DNA from: Labia minor
Lineage: Eukaryota > Arthropoda > Insecta > Dermaptera > Spongiphoridae
Reading direction: 5' to 3'
DNA length: 64,000 bases
Assembly (NCBI GenBank): GCA_963082975.1
Contig: OY720344.1
Location: forward strand, 85,126,107-85,190,106
The notes below the pieces were generated by a model that was not told the DNA's origin, made no database searches, and saw only the letters and a list, made by a program, of their open reading frames with translations. Below, piece after piece: positions 27,201 through 42,200 of the stretch (within the stretch, counting starts at the first letter, position 1; the number at the start of each line of letters is the position of its first letter). A program made the position numbers and the translations under genes.

Positions 27201-30200
27201 TGGTGGTCAGATTGTGTTTGAAATGCAAAAGATATTCTACTAGGTCAGTGGACATAGAAACACCTCCATTACCTGAAGAAGGGTGAGAGACGCAAGAATA
27301 TTTGAAATTATTGGTATATATTTTGCGGGCCCCCTTCACTTAAAAAGTAGAGAAAAGTTATGGGTATGTGTGTTTACTTGTGCGGTATATTGAGCCATCC
27401 ACTTGGAGTTAGTGGACTCTATGTCTACTGAGACCTTTATAATCGCCCTTCAACGTTTCATCGCACGAAGAGGACGACCTTCAATAATATATAGCGACAA
27501 TGGTACCAATCTAAAAGGTGCATATAATCTCCATCAAAAGGTGAACTGGAATAGAATCAGCGATTATAGTGCTGATCTGAAGATAACTTGGAAATTTAAC
27601 CCTCCGACGGCTGCGTGGTGGGGTGGGTTTTGGGAACAATTAATTGGTATGTGGAAGAAACTACTTTGTCGAATACTGGGTAAAGCCTCTTTACATCACG
27701 AAGAACTTCATACTATTCTCTGCGATTGTGAACCTACCTAAATGATAGACCTATTACTTACATGTCGGAAGATAACCATGATCCCATTCCCATTACTTCA
27801 TATATGTTCCTTCAAGAAATAAAAGAAGAAGGTATTCCTGATCTTTATCGAGTTAATGAATTTTCCTTCGAAAAAAGGGCAAAATACAGATAAAGAATAA
27901 AGGAAGAGATCAGACAACGAATAAATATCGGAGACTTAGTGCTCATCGGATCTGATGATAGGAAGAAACATAATTGGCCGCTCGCTGTAGTGGAAAGATT
28001 GGTTGAAGGAAGAGACGGCAAGCAACTAGTCGTCTATCTGAAAACCGCTGACGGTTTACTTTGTCGACCGATCCAAAGGATTTTTCTTTTGGAATTAAAA
28101 TTCGTCAATCCTGGAGAAGAATCGAAAATTAAAGATACTTCCGGGGACCAACCTGCTGAGTTTTCGGAGAAGATGTTTCGATCGAAGCTAAAAACTAGGC
28201 GGGGAAGAGAAGTTAAGGTTCCCGCAAGATATTTAGACTGAAGAAGTTAAGGAGTGCTACTCCTCAAGATGGGAGTATGTCCTGTCAAATTGAATTGGTT
28301 TTGAAATTGGCAAGCAACAGCAGCTCTCCTATGCGGACCTTTCCAGAACGAAGGATGTATTTTCAAAAAGATATACATACTTACTATCTTTATTTTTATT
28401 CGTCTCTGCTCATTGTTAGAAATTATTTGTGTTGTATTAAAATATATTAAAATTTATGCTTAAATTCAAATAATTACGATTTCGGATGCCTTGTTAGTAT
28501 TTTAATAAATGATATTTTATATGTTGAATTGTGTGAATTATTTATTAACGTTAGATAAAATCATACTCGATCCCTAATAACAAAACAATTCTAATATTTG
28601 AGAAATATTTCCTTATATTAAATTAAGTTTAAATTGTATAAATTATTTGATAAGAAAAAATATCTATAATTTGATTTTGTTTAGATGATAATATAATTAA
28701 TGTTCTTTGGTTTATATTCAAAATTAAGTAAATTTATTGTTCAATTAACCCCTTTGTTTCACTAGTGATAATTAATTTTCTATTAAAATTATATAAAATT
28801 AACGTATTCAATTGTTATTCTTAGTCATTTCATTCATTCATCAAATTTTAACTTTTCAAATTAATAAGTTTTTTGATTCATAGTGTATTAATTGATATTT
28901 GCATCTTCAATTATTTGTTGTTTCCTTAAACGGTTTCGGTTTTTCAATAATTGTAAATTAATAAGGTTAAACGTTTCGATTTGTTTATTATTTAATTATA
29001 AATAAAATAAATTTAAATACTAGTATACAATCCCTTTGGAATTGATTTATTCGTACCCTAGTTTTTTTCTTTCCTATAAGTACACTGGGATCCGATAAAT
29101 TAAATTTCCTCCTTCGAATTTACGACTCCAGGTATACGATTGCTAGTTAGAATTCGGCCAACGAAACGGTAAGTCATATTTTCATCTTCACCATCATTAC
29201 CGGCATAAACACATATAAATATATGAAATTGTATACACATTGAAAAATTGAACATACTATATTAGAGATGTAATGGCTACATTTATTGCTACGTCCCCGT
29301 CGAACACTTGGTAATGTATTTCATTTATATCAAAACTATGATAAAAGTTAAATTTGAAAACAAATGCTATTTTATAAATTTGCACAACTCACAAAAATAT
29401 AGTATTAAGTCAAAGTCTTCTTATTTCAATAAAATGTTATCAGTGAAAATTATGTTAAAAATCTTAAATCCTATGATCGGATAGAACAAAATTTTAATTA
29501 ATTTCCAAATATAGAAAAAAGCTTGATTATCCAATTCAAATTTGCGAGATAGTCGAGTGGAGACACTCCAGATTTTTATTTTTTTGTTGAATAGAATCAT
29601 AAAACAATTCCTATTTATTATTTTATTTTTATTATTTATTTATTTTAATTAAATAAACACCAAAAGATTTAATGAATTAGTATTTTTAAAGAAAAAATCC
29701 CATAATAATTAATTATATTTTACTCATTTATTATAACATGACTTTTCACTTACTAAAGATCGTAAAGAGTTTTTAGTATTGTAAAGATAATCTATAAAAT
29801 ACTATATTCGAAGTAGTAGAAAAAGGGGAACGAAAGCAAACAATAAATAAATATACAAAGATAAATAATGTTTGTATTAAGTTTGTAGAGTTAGAACAAC
29901 AAACAGTTAACTGTGAATATGTTTTTTTTTCAATTAATTGATTGAATATTATAACCGAATTTTTATACCTAATTTACTATTCGATTATATGTTTATAAAA
30001 TGTATATACAGTGCGTCTGTCACATACATCTCTGTGTCAGCTTATCTAAATATAAATTCAACTGATGGAAAATCATACTTTGATAATTTTGGTTTTTTAT
30101 AATCGCTGTTTCTTTTTCATTATCTTTTATATTTTTTAGTTATATTTGAAATTTAATTAAATTGAAAATATACTAATAAATAAGACAAATTTTTAAAAAA

Positions 30201-33200
30201 TTGATAAATGAAGCAATATTCATTAATCAATTTCTTAGTATATCAATTAGTATCTATTATAGAAATAATTACATAGTCTATACTGATTAAGAAAGTACAA
30301 TATGGATGCAATTGTGTTTGTATTATATTTTTTACCGACAGACGATAGGAAGGGCAGGTATTGTTTTCACATCAAATTTCATATATGGAGATTTTTACAT
30401 ATCTCCACGAATCATGCATTTTGTTAACAGAAAAAAGTATTTTTAGCATGATGTCTGTCCGTCTGTCCATTGTGTCCATTATAGACGGGTACAGCTTGAA
30501 CGGCTTGATAAAATTTGGTATATTTACTTAATGCATCAGAACCATGAATTCATTAACTTTTGGAGTACATCCGGAAACCGGAAGTGGTAGTTTACAAAGT
30601 ATTAATTTTATATTCATTGTCGGAAAATATTTCACTTAAAATATAGTAGGAATTAATAATTGATGAATTAAACTAAAAATATTTATATTATATATATATA
30701 ATCCAATTTTCTAAATTATTTATTATTTATTTATTTTTTCAAAAGAATGATAAATTCTATTGAAAATGTTGAACCATTGTGACAAATTATTGATTTACCA
30801 AATCAATTAACCTATTGTTCAATTAGACTAACATTTTTACGAGTGTTCTTTATTTTCAGCCCGGATATAATAGTTCTTTTTTTATTTTATTTTATTATCG
30901 CTTTTGGCTGATGAGGAATGCATTAGCATTACTGATTAGACCCACTTGAATGTAAAATAGACCCGGCACCCGTCTCTTTAACATTTCAATGTAATAGGAA
31001 AATGTAATTTATAAAGAATTCAAATTTATTCTAAGCTAGAAACAAACTATATATATTATTTAACAAAATAAACAAATAGTTTTTTCTTTATGAAAAATAA
31101 AAATAAAATAAAATATAAAAATATATTTATTTTTTTTTAATAAAAATTATACAGGTAAATAAATATATAATTAAAATTTTAAATGATATAAAAATATAAA
31201 ATATAAAAATAAATAAATGAAATAGCAATATTAGAAATAAAATATCAAATGAATGATTAAATATAATTTGTTGTATTATTTTATATTAATGAAAGGTTGA
31301 GAATAATTTTAAGATTTTATCTATTTTTCCCATTTTAAAGATTGTAAAATTCGATTAAATTATTTTTAGTTTATTTTCTAATATGATTTAGATATATTAC
31401 TTGAATCATATTCTTTAATTCTTTTAGAATTTTACTACATAAAGACTTGAAATAAGAAGTATCATCTAATTTAAATGAAATCATAATATAATAAATATTA
31501 TAATAAATTTTAATTAATTAGTTAGTTATAATTAATTGATATGGTTTTCTTGTTTCAGTCAAAATCTGAAGGTAAACGCAAGATGTCGCTGTAATAACAT
31601 GAATGATCTGAAATGAGAGTGATAATCGAGTAAAATGGAATAAATACGATCACATTCCCTTTCTTTAAGTTCCGAACTGAAATCAACGTAACGGGGATTG
31701 AACATCACTGAGCCCCCTAGTTAGTATATTTAATTATTTGTTTGTTTTTTAAAACAAATTTCATAATGCATTGATGAAACGAATGATAATGAAAACGTTA
31801 TAAGAACATTACATTAAATAAGAATATACATATTAGGTTACGTATATTTTGGTTTGTGACTGGACCCAAACACCTGGGTCCATTGAAAATAAATCAAACA
31901 CATTCTATTATATAATCTATTTATATAAACTATATAGAAGTTCAGCAATGTATTATTATTGGGAGTATTTTTTTAATTTTTTGAACTAAAACTATCAATT
32001 TAACATATTTTTTCTCTTCTATATTTCATTTATTCTTATGAATAAAATTTTAAACAATTTTAAACAATTTTATGAAGCTTAACATTATTATGTGTAGATA
32101 TTAATTAAAAACAATTAATTAAAAAGAAACTTTTTCCTTAGGCAATATAGGGGGTCTCTTCTAGTTTTTGAAATAAAAAAAGATTAAAGTTTGAATATTT
32201 ATATTACATATATATCCATTGGACATACAGCGGCGAAGGTGAAGCCCTCAACTGGCCAAACCAATAAAACATAAATATTTGTGTCCAATGGATGTATATG
32301 TGATGTCAATATTTAAATTTTAATTATTTTTATCTTGAAAACTAGAAGAGACCCCTTATATAGCCTAAGGATAAATTTTCTTAGAATTAAACAAGGAATC
32401 CTCTGGTGAAGTTTCATCCAAATCCGAAAGGTCACCCGTTTCCTAAACAATTATCACATATTTTTATTTATTTATTTATTGTTTTATTCATTGGATTGTA
32501 ATAAATAAATTTTTGCTGGAGAAATATTATTTCAATTTTTCTAAAAGATCTACTCGAATCTGACACTATGGAATCAGTATTTGCCTGGCTGTTATCAGAC
32601 GAAGTAGGCTAAATTCTTGCTAAAAAGGTTGTTTGGAAGGGAGGGTAATTAATTACCTTGAGAAATGATTTTCTTAAGGCACACTTGTTGCTGAGATAAT
32701 TAAAAAAAAACAATAAAAAATATAAGATATAAATAATTCAAATTAATACCAAACTAATATCAATAATACAAAATTATTATATAAATAAAAAAAATTATAA
32801 ATTATAAAATTTTAATAAAATACAAATTAACAACGAAATGCAAATTTATAATTATAATATAAAATTAGTAAAAAAAGTAAATTAAATAATAAAAATAGAA
32901 AAATAGTTTTGAAATTTTATCGAAAGTAAAAGTTTTAAAGAATTTTCACTTTTATTGAATTATTTGTTAGATTATATTATAAAAAACATTTATGTAAGCT
33001 TGTGAATCCAGATAGTTAACTATTATTATTAATTATAAATTAATTGACGAGATGAAAAAACATTAATATGAAATTAGATTTTAAAATAATTTAAAAATTG
33101 AAATGATTTATTCTTTTATTGTTCCAGAAAACTTTGAAAGAATATCGCAAGATGTCACTGTAATAATATAAATGATTTGAATCGAGAATAACAATCGAAC

Positions 33201-36200
33201 CGATTTGAATAAATTGGTTGGCTGTTAATTGATTTCTTCAGGTTGCAGCATAGAAATAAGCAACAGGGCTTAAAACATCTCTTAGCCCCCACCATAAAAA
33301 ATGTTGCTGAAAGTATTTGTTTAAAAAACAAATACTTTCTCCCTTAATTCCTGGAGTTTATTTTTTTTTTTTTTTTTTTTTTTTTTTTCTCAACTCCATT
33401 TTCCTTTAATCCTTTACCTATTTCCTTTGCTTTTGCCAACTTCTCTCCTCAAGGCAACACTTAACAAATGTAAATTTTAAGTTGTATCTTTTTGTGCTGC
33501 TTCTGGGCCCAATAACTTGGGCCCCACAAAACCAAATTAAAACAAATTCTCAATCCTCTCTTTAACCCGCATTTCTTACTTTATTAAAATCGTAAATAGT
33601 TTTTTGCAGCATCCACATTATTCGATCCCTTCCTTAGCTATCTCCATTAAATTTTCAATATTCTAATATTCTCTTTGTCTTTAAATTTAAAAATTTTATT
33701 CATAAGAATAAATGTAATATAGAAGAGAAAAAATATGTTAAATTGATAGTTAGTTCATAAAATCATTTTTTTTTATTAGAAGAACTAATTCCCTATCAAA
33801 TACTTTTCAGATATTTTAAATTCAAAAATAATAGTTTTATTATTATATGCACGTTATGATTATCAAAGTATACATAATTATTTCAAAAAAGGCATCGAGT
33901 TACAAAAGATGCATAGAAATTGATGGAAATATGAATTTCGAACAAATAGCTAACATTAACCGAAACAGTTGAGTTGATGAAATAAGGGTTATAATAGTTA
34001 ATTAGTTTTTTGCCAGCAAATATTTATTGATCATATGAAATTTGTCTTTCATTTCCACAAAAAAGAACGAAATTTCTTTCCGAACAACCTATTATTGTTC
34101 TCTTTGTCTTTAAATTTAAAATATTATTTATGAGAATAAATAATATTTGAAGAAGGTAGAATATAATAATTTAATAGCTACATCAAAAAATCATATTTCT
34201 ATTACAGGAATAACTTTATTCTCTTTCAAATGCTTTATAGAAATTTTAAGTTGAAAAATTAGAAACTTTGCACAAAGAAAGTTTATTTAAAACAGTTACT
34301 GCGATAACACATCAATTTATTGTATTATAAATTAAATGGAAATAAATATCTAGTAATTTTTGAATTAACATTCTTTAAAAGAGGACTTAACAGTTTTTCT
34401 ATATGCTTCTTAAAAAAGAACATTGATGTCAATAAAATTATTTTGAATAAAATCATAAAATCATTTAATTTTACCTCATTTTATTCAAATTTTGAAAATA
34501 AGTGAAAGATGTCGCCGAAATAACATCTAAAATTTGATTGCAGAGTGACAATCAAGAGATTCAGAATAAATTCGATTTCAGCCGATAACTAATCTGTCAA
34601 ACTTAAAAAATTAATTGATTAATAAATTCAAAAAATAATTATTAGATTAATTAATCAATTAATTTATGAATCAATCAATTTATTAATTTTTTAATTTTCA
34701 TAAATCCAAACCGAACTTATAAAAACCAAAAATTTGTAAAAAAAAGGAATAAAAGATTTGTTAATATATCATTCATTGCGATGCAAAATTTAAAAAAATG
34801 AAATTGGTGTAAAAGGCATTTTTTTTTGTTGAATATAAAGCAAATCATCATCCATAAACTTTTTCAGGTTTATAGAAAAATTATTTTATTCTTTTTACTC
34901 CATGAGAAAAACGTTATTTTATAAATTTTTTTTTATATTTATATTATTTATTCTTTCAGAGACCAAAAGAAAAGCAAATTAAAAAAAGTATAAAAAAATT
35001 TTCTAAAAAATAAAAATTAAATACCAATGAAATCATTTTAATCGTTTATTAAAATTAAACATTTTTTTAGAATATATTACAATACTTCCTTAATCTTTGT
35101 TTCAATTTAAATAATTTTTTTTTTTTGGAAATTTAAGAAAATAAAATACTTTAATATTTTTTTCATAAGAATAAACAATAATTTTCAATAATATAATAAT
35201 AACCTTAAAACTAAATGTAAAGTTCTTATTTTAACAAGAGAATGAATATTCATTCCCAGTGAATTACGGGTGCAGGTCAATAAGTCCGTGACTTTTAAAA
35301 TTTCCTGATTTAAATGAAATGACAGCACTTCTCCCGTCAGTAGGCAACTATCAGCTGACTCCTGACGAAATTTGAACCAGTTGGGTCTTTTAATTTTTGT
35401 TCGATATTTCGTGTATTCATTAATGTTTGGCGTTGTTTAACCACCATTTCAACGAGTATTTGCCCCATGGTTCCTCTACAACACACCAGAGAACAAAAAG
35501 CAGGCAAAACCTTGGCACAAATTTTAATGTCCTCGACAAATCTTATCTTTTGGAAGGGATAAACAAATTGGAGAAACTTTGGACGAAGCTCAAAGGAGAC
35601 TACGTTAAAAAAAATAATTTTTTACTCAAAAAGTCACGGACTTATTGACCTGCCCTAGTATATTAATTTAAACAATATACATATATTACTATTTATAAAT
35701 TATAAATATATGTAGAGATTATGTATATAATTTTGGATCTATTTATAAATAATGGGTCATCTTAAAAAGTATTAGATCGATGCATAATTATCCACCGTTT
35801 TTTATTTTTCATCCCTACATTCAATTGTTATTGATTGAATGAAACTATAAATTCATCATACGATCAGTGCATGATACTATTTCCTCTTGATTTACGTAAC
35901 ATAACATTTAAATCAAGAACAAACATTTCTCTTTTATATTAATTACATATATATATATAAATACCAACTTCCTTGTTTTAAATAAACATTTATAAATCCC
36001 TTCAATAATTTAAGAAAGAATGTTTCTACTTTAATTCGATTCTTGTTTTATTTTTTTTTGTATCAAAATTATTATCAGAAAAGAAGAACCTAAGGGTATA
36101 AACCCACTTGTTTTCCAACATTCCTTTCTTTAAAATTATCAATAAATACTAAATTATACCTTTCCACCGATTAATTTAAAATATATATAGCTTGAAAAAA

Positions 36201-39200
36201 GATGAACCTGATTTTATGTCTGATTTTTATTCTTAAAGTCTAAGTTAAATTATTCATATAAAAAATTAATTATTATAAAAAATATTATGAAATAATAATA
36301 ATTTAGCAATGAACAATATTTTTGATCTTGTAAGTATAATACTTGATAAACTCAAATACCATGGTCTTAAGTTCTCGAGTTGATAATAAGACAAGGTTTT
36401 GTGTGTAGAAAATTTTTTTTTTTTTACTACTCGTAGTTTTCTATCAACTTTAGAGAAATGTACCTCATTCGGAAGAGGACCATTACCTACCACGTTTTCA
36501 TTATTTTCCTCTAAACTGACCGTAAAAATAAAGATATGTGTTTGATAGTTTTTCACATGATTAAAAATTGTATAAAACTGCTATATATAGAATGAGAATA
36601 TATATTGAATAAATGAAAGTATAGGAATTAATTTTTTAACACGTGGCGTGGTGCCATCAACAAAGAGCCAAACACGCGCTGGTTTAATAAATAGTATTTA
36701 TTAATTTTAATTTATAATTTAATTAATTAAATTTAATTTAAATATAATATATGTTAATTAATTCAATTCAAATTTGGGGGATAATTTTAATATACATTTT
36801 TTTAATATAGATTTCTTAGATGGTTTTGCTTTAATCAAAAACGTTTAGTTATTTGTTAGTGCCAATCAAATGTAATCGATATAAAATATTTTGTTTTAAA
36901 TGTTTCACCTCTACTTTTATTATCTTCTAACAACCCACTAAAAAAATAAAAAATTTTCAAACACTTTTTTCAGAAGGAAACTTGATAATCCATCAACAAA
37001 ATAAATCATTAATTAATATTCATCGATTTGATTAATTTTACAAGTGATTTAATCTTGAAAAAAAATGTAATACAAATTTTATAAATATCTTGGGATGTTG
37101 ATAAGCAAGTTAAACATGAAATTCAATTCTTGTTTGAAACTGTTTCCATAATAGTTCGTTTTATATTCCAGGCAACTGTCAAACTTGCCATATATAGTTG
37201 ATGTTTTTCGTGCACGTGAATTTATTTCTAATGAAGATGTACTTTATTCCTTTTAACAATCATTAATTGTTAAGAAATAGATGGTATCATTGTTTTTTTC
37301 TTTTTTTGTTATTAAATATAAAAACAATTCTATAAATAAATAATTCGTGTAAATAAGAAGATACATATAATAATAACATGTCATATTCCATATGTTTCTA
37401 GTTAGAGAGTTTATAATTGAAGCCTCTATTTAATAAATAACCTTTTTATAGAAGTCCATATGTAAAAGTACTTTGTTTAACAATTAACATCAATCATTTT
37501 TACCATGGTTACATAAATAAAAATTCATTATAGGTATAAGAATTGAATTTTAAATTTCAATTTAAAATCTCAACAACAATGAGATTAAGATATTTTAAAT
37601 TTTACTTTTATTTTTCATATTATTTTTATTAACAGTGTTTTTTTTTTAAATTATTAAATACAAAATCCATAAGCTTAAATCATTTATCTCAAAATCAACT
37701 AACCAAGCAATCAATCAGAATTTGTTACTGACTTCTCTCTCAATTATATATTCAATTTAGTTTCTTAATTCTAATCAATTTTTTCATAAATTTTATTAAT
37801 TTTTTTTTTAAAAATATCTTGTGTATCTTTTACTTTTAGTATCTAATTTCAAAAATCAACAACAAAATGAATTTTTTTTTAAGGTTTCTGGTTTTTGTTA
37901 AACAAGGTTTCTGCTCAGTAAGGCCCAAGTGGCAGATCTGACCTTTGAATTTTTCACAGAAACTTCAGATATTAACACGATCAAGGGCCGACTAAGGCCT
38001 AGGCAACCTAAGGCCCGCAATTTTTGGGGGGCCGAAAATTACGTGACTAGGGCCCGTAATTTTTGGGGACCCGAAAATTTTTGTATATGTATATTATTTT
38101 CACTTTTTTGCTTGGAATCCAATAATTAAATAGGCCTACCTCTACATACTATATGACAACGGTGACCAAACCGTGGCTCGCTAAAAAATCATTTGGTTCA
38201 TAAACATTTTCGTTTTTCAATATGGCTCTAAGTATCACCAAGTATGGCCACCCCTGCTATATACTTTAAAACCAAACTACCAAACACGAAGTATGTGAAA
38301 AATAGGCCTGGAATTAATATGTTGCCTAGGGCCCCCTTTAGCCTTAGTCCATTGAACACGATATTAAATTTATTAATTTAAAATATTGTTTGATATTAAA
38401 TTAAATATCGGCTTATAATTATTTTCATACTTCAGATAAGTTTAACACGAATTAATAAAATGTCTTCTATCTATGTAATAGTAGATGAAAATATGTATTA
38501 AATTCTTTTTAATATATTATATATAAATAAACTAACTGATTAAAAAAATCTTGAAAAATTTGGTAATATACAATCAATCTAAGTGATTGATTAATCATAA
38601 ATAATGATTTTGATGATAGGAGAAACTTTATGAGACATCAATAAATGTATAAATAAATACCACCTCTACTTTAAAAAAGTAAAAGTTTTAAAACATCTTT
38701 TTTTCTGTTAAATAAATTATATAGAAAAATATAAACAATTTAATAAATAATGAGAATTTAAATTATAAATGAAATATTATTTTAAAAAAAATATTATTAT
38801 TTTATTTATTTATAGAAATACATTTTATTATATAGTATTATAAATAAATTGAAAAAGGTGAATTATATAATATATACTTCTTATATTTTTATAATATATA
38901 TATATTAATTCTTTCATCAACATCATATTGAATTACATAATTTTTTTTTTTAATTATGTATTGGTCATTAATGAATTCCTTGCATAGCATCCCTGAAAAT
39001 GCCTTAGGGTCTGTCTAACCAAGCAATCAACCGTTCAACTTAATTTGATTACTTTATGCAAAATAAAAAGTGAAAGTAAATGAACTAGAAGGAATTTTTA
39101 AATTTATTTGAATTAATGTAAAAGAAATATGTATATTTGAAATGATTACAATTCAAAAGAATAATAAATTTTATATTTTCGATAATTTTAGAGATTTATA

Positions 39201-42200
39201 TTTAATTTGTATTACTTAGAATTTTAAAAATATATATACGAATATTTTCAAAATAATATTATCCAATTAATACATAATAAAAAACAAAAAAAATATTATT
39301 CTCTCTTACATGTATATATATTTGATAATATTTATGAAATTATTATTTTAATATTATATCCCATTATTTTAATTATGATTTAACGGGAAATATACAATTT
39401 ATATATTTATGAATATATATTTTCATCAAGCATATTCTCAAAAAAAAAAATAGATTAAAAATTTTGATAGAGTAAATGATAGATTCTTGTTAGGAGATCT
39501 ATTTCAGGGTTCCTATATTTTTATTTTTTAATATTTAAATATATAATTTTATAATTTGAACAATATTGAAATTGAAATTACAGATTTTAATTATACAAAA
39601 ATAGAAAATAGTGTATATGAATTTAATGTTTTTTTTTAAGAATCTGCCTATATTTTCCTAAATTTATTTTGATAAACTAAATCAACTGTACATCAAGTTT
39701 ATTTTGCAATAAAAGTAATTAAAGAATGTACATTTTTTTTTATAAATTTTAATAAATACTTAATAAGTACCGTGAGACAGGCAGTAGCTGTGTTAGAATC
39801 AGAGATAACGCAAGCCAGTACGCCCAAAGTATACTCGATAGCTTTACTTTGACTTTTTATTATCTTTATTATTTATTTTATCATTTAATTTTTTTTTTTA
39901 TTTATTTATATTTCTTTTATTTATAAAATAATTTAACTTTATTTATTATAATGAAGAAATAATATTGTTAAAATCATGGTGAAATGATATTGGAGGATTT
40001 AGATCGGATTATTTGGTTTTTAGTTATTTCTAATAAAAAATTAAAGTTTCTAGTCGTCGTTTTGGTTGCCATGGAATGTATTAACAATGTCATCCGAGTA
40101 ACCAGTATTATGAATAGGACTCTTTTTTTGAATATAGCAACAAATAAATCTAAAAAATAGACAAATAATTCATAAATTAATAATTAATTATACCAGTTAT
40201 GTGTTCCGAAGTAGGGAGTGAGGATTGAAGAGAAAAATGATGCTTATATGTATAAAAATAATGAACTAGAAGAATATATTATAATAATTAATATTATAGT
40301 GAATATTCAAAATTGTTGACAAGATGATTATGCTGAGAAAATATAAATTACTCTGATTATAAAATGACACAAAGGATCTTGAACTTGGAGAGGAGAAATT
40401 TCATGAGAATACCATTTAAAAAATTGAAATTCTTTAATTAGAATTAAAATAAAAATAAATAAATAAATAAAATATTAATCAAAGCTAAATATGTTGTTTT
40501 TTGAATCAAATATAAAAAATCTGTAGTGTCTCCACTCGACTATCTCGCAAATTTGAATTGGATTAATTAACATATATATTATATTTAAATTAAATTATAA
40601 ATTAAAATTAATAAATAATATTTATTAAACCAGGGCGTGTTTGACACATTGGCAATAACCGTGTTCAAAAATTAAAAAAATTAATTCCGGTACTTTCAGC
40701 GATTCAATCAAGCTGAAATTCTATATATACAAATTTTAATCATGTTAAAAACCATCACCCATATATCTTTATTTTTTAGTTTAGAGGAAAAAAGATGAAA
40801 ACGTGGTAGGTAATGGTCCTCTTCCGAATGAGCTACATTTCTCAAAAGTTGATAGAAAACTACGAAATTTGAATAATGACCGTGTACCAAATTTCATTAT
40901 TCTAACTCAAACCGTTTTTGCGTAATCTTCAAAACGTATAAAAACATCAAAATCTCGACATCGAAAAATATCTCTGGTGAGATAGTAAAAAATAATCTTC
41001 AAATCTTCCTTAAAAATCATAGAGACCGTTAAAGACATCGCATATACAAATTTTAAGATAAAAATATTAAAATCATTTATTTCAATTTACAAAAAAGTAA
41101 TTTTAATAAAAAAATATAATATTAATTTATTAGCTTGAATTGATTGGAAAATGTAATGTAATTATTAGTAAGTAACTTATTCACAAAGGACTGGCTTAAA
41201 ATTGAAGATCTCTCTAATAAAAGAAATATGAATTATTAAATAAGATAAATAAAAGAGAATCGAGAGCAAAGCTCAAAATGTTTTGTATAATTATTCGTGT
41301 ATTATTAACCATCATTATTTTTAGCTTAGTGAAGTGGTTGTTGCATTTAGAAGAGTTTTTCTGATAATCAGTGGGTTAGGCTATTTCTGAACCACTCTGT
41401 CTGTCCAGTCGGTCGTGGTGCAGATAATGAACTTGTTTCTGTGCAGAGAAAGTGAGAGAGCATAGGGTGTGACGCAAACACACGTCTCATTGGAAACCAG
41501 CCGTGAGAAGAAGGAAAAACGATATTGCATGACAAGCCTGTTGTTGTTTATTGTGTAGATACATCCATCAAAAACGAATCGAAATTTTGCGCAGTTCTGT
41601 CACCCTTGGCTTACAATTCGTCAAAGGGAAATCCTCTATTTCCTTCCTTGTAAACCCTTTACACCACGTGTGTGCTGCTTAACCAAGGAGCGTTTCACCC
41701 TTCATCCATTTCCCTATTTTAATAATTTATTCTAAAACCAGATATTGTATAACGGCCATTACAAAAAAATGAAATTTGAAACAAACAAACACAATGCAAA
41801 ATAAATAAATAATAATGCATTGAAATTGAATAAATTAATCAAATAAAATAAATAAAATAAATAGAGGAAAGGTCTAAATGCAAATTAAAGTTTACCTTAG
41901 GTGACCGTGAACCCAGGAAAAGTTATTTTATTTTATTAATAAATTATTTTATATTAAAATATTAATTAAATATGAGCACTGGCCAGGCACAGAACCGACC
42001 GACGATTTGAAATAAATTAATTTCCACACATCATTATATATATATAAAGTATAAAAAAAAAAAATATTTTTAAAACTCGAATTAAAATGACTAAATTATA
42101 TTATCTTGGTTTTTATTTTTAGTTCAATTACTCAATTATTAATTACCTACTATTTTATTTTAAATGAAATATTTTCCAACAACATTGAATTTTTAATCAT

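Noticed and set aside
36266..36556. 96-codon minus-strand frame
   Set aside because: It falls in a family A repeat; other copies do not keep the frame.
37929..38129. 66-codon plus-strand frame
   Set aside because: It covers the edge of a hAT MITE and has no protein similarity.
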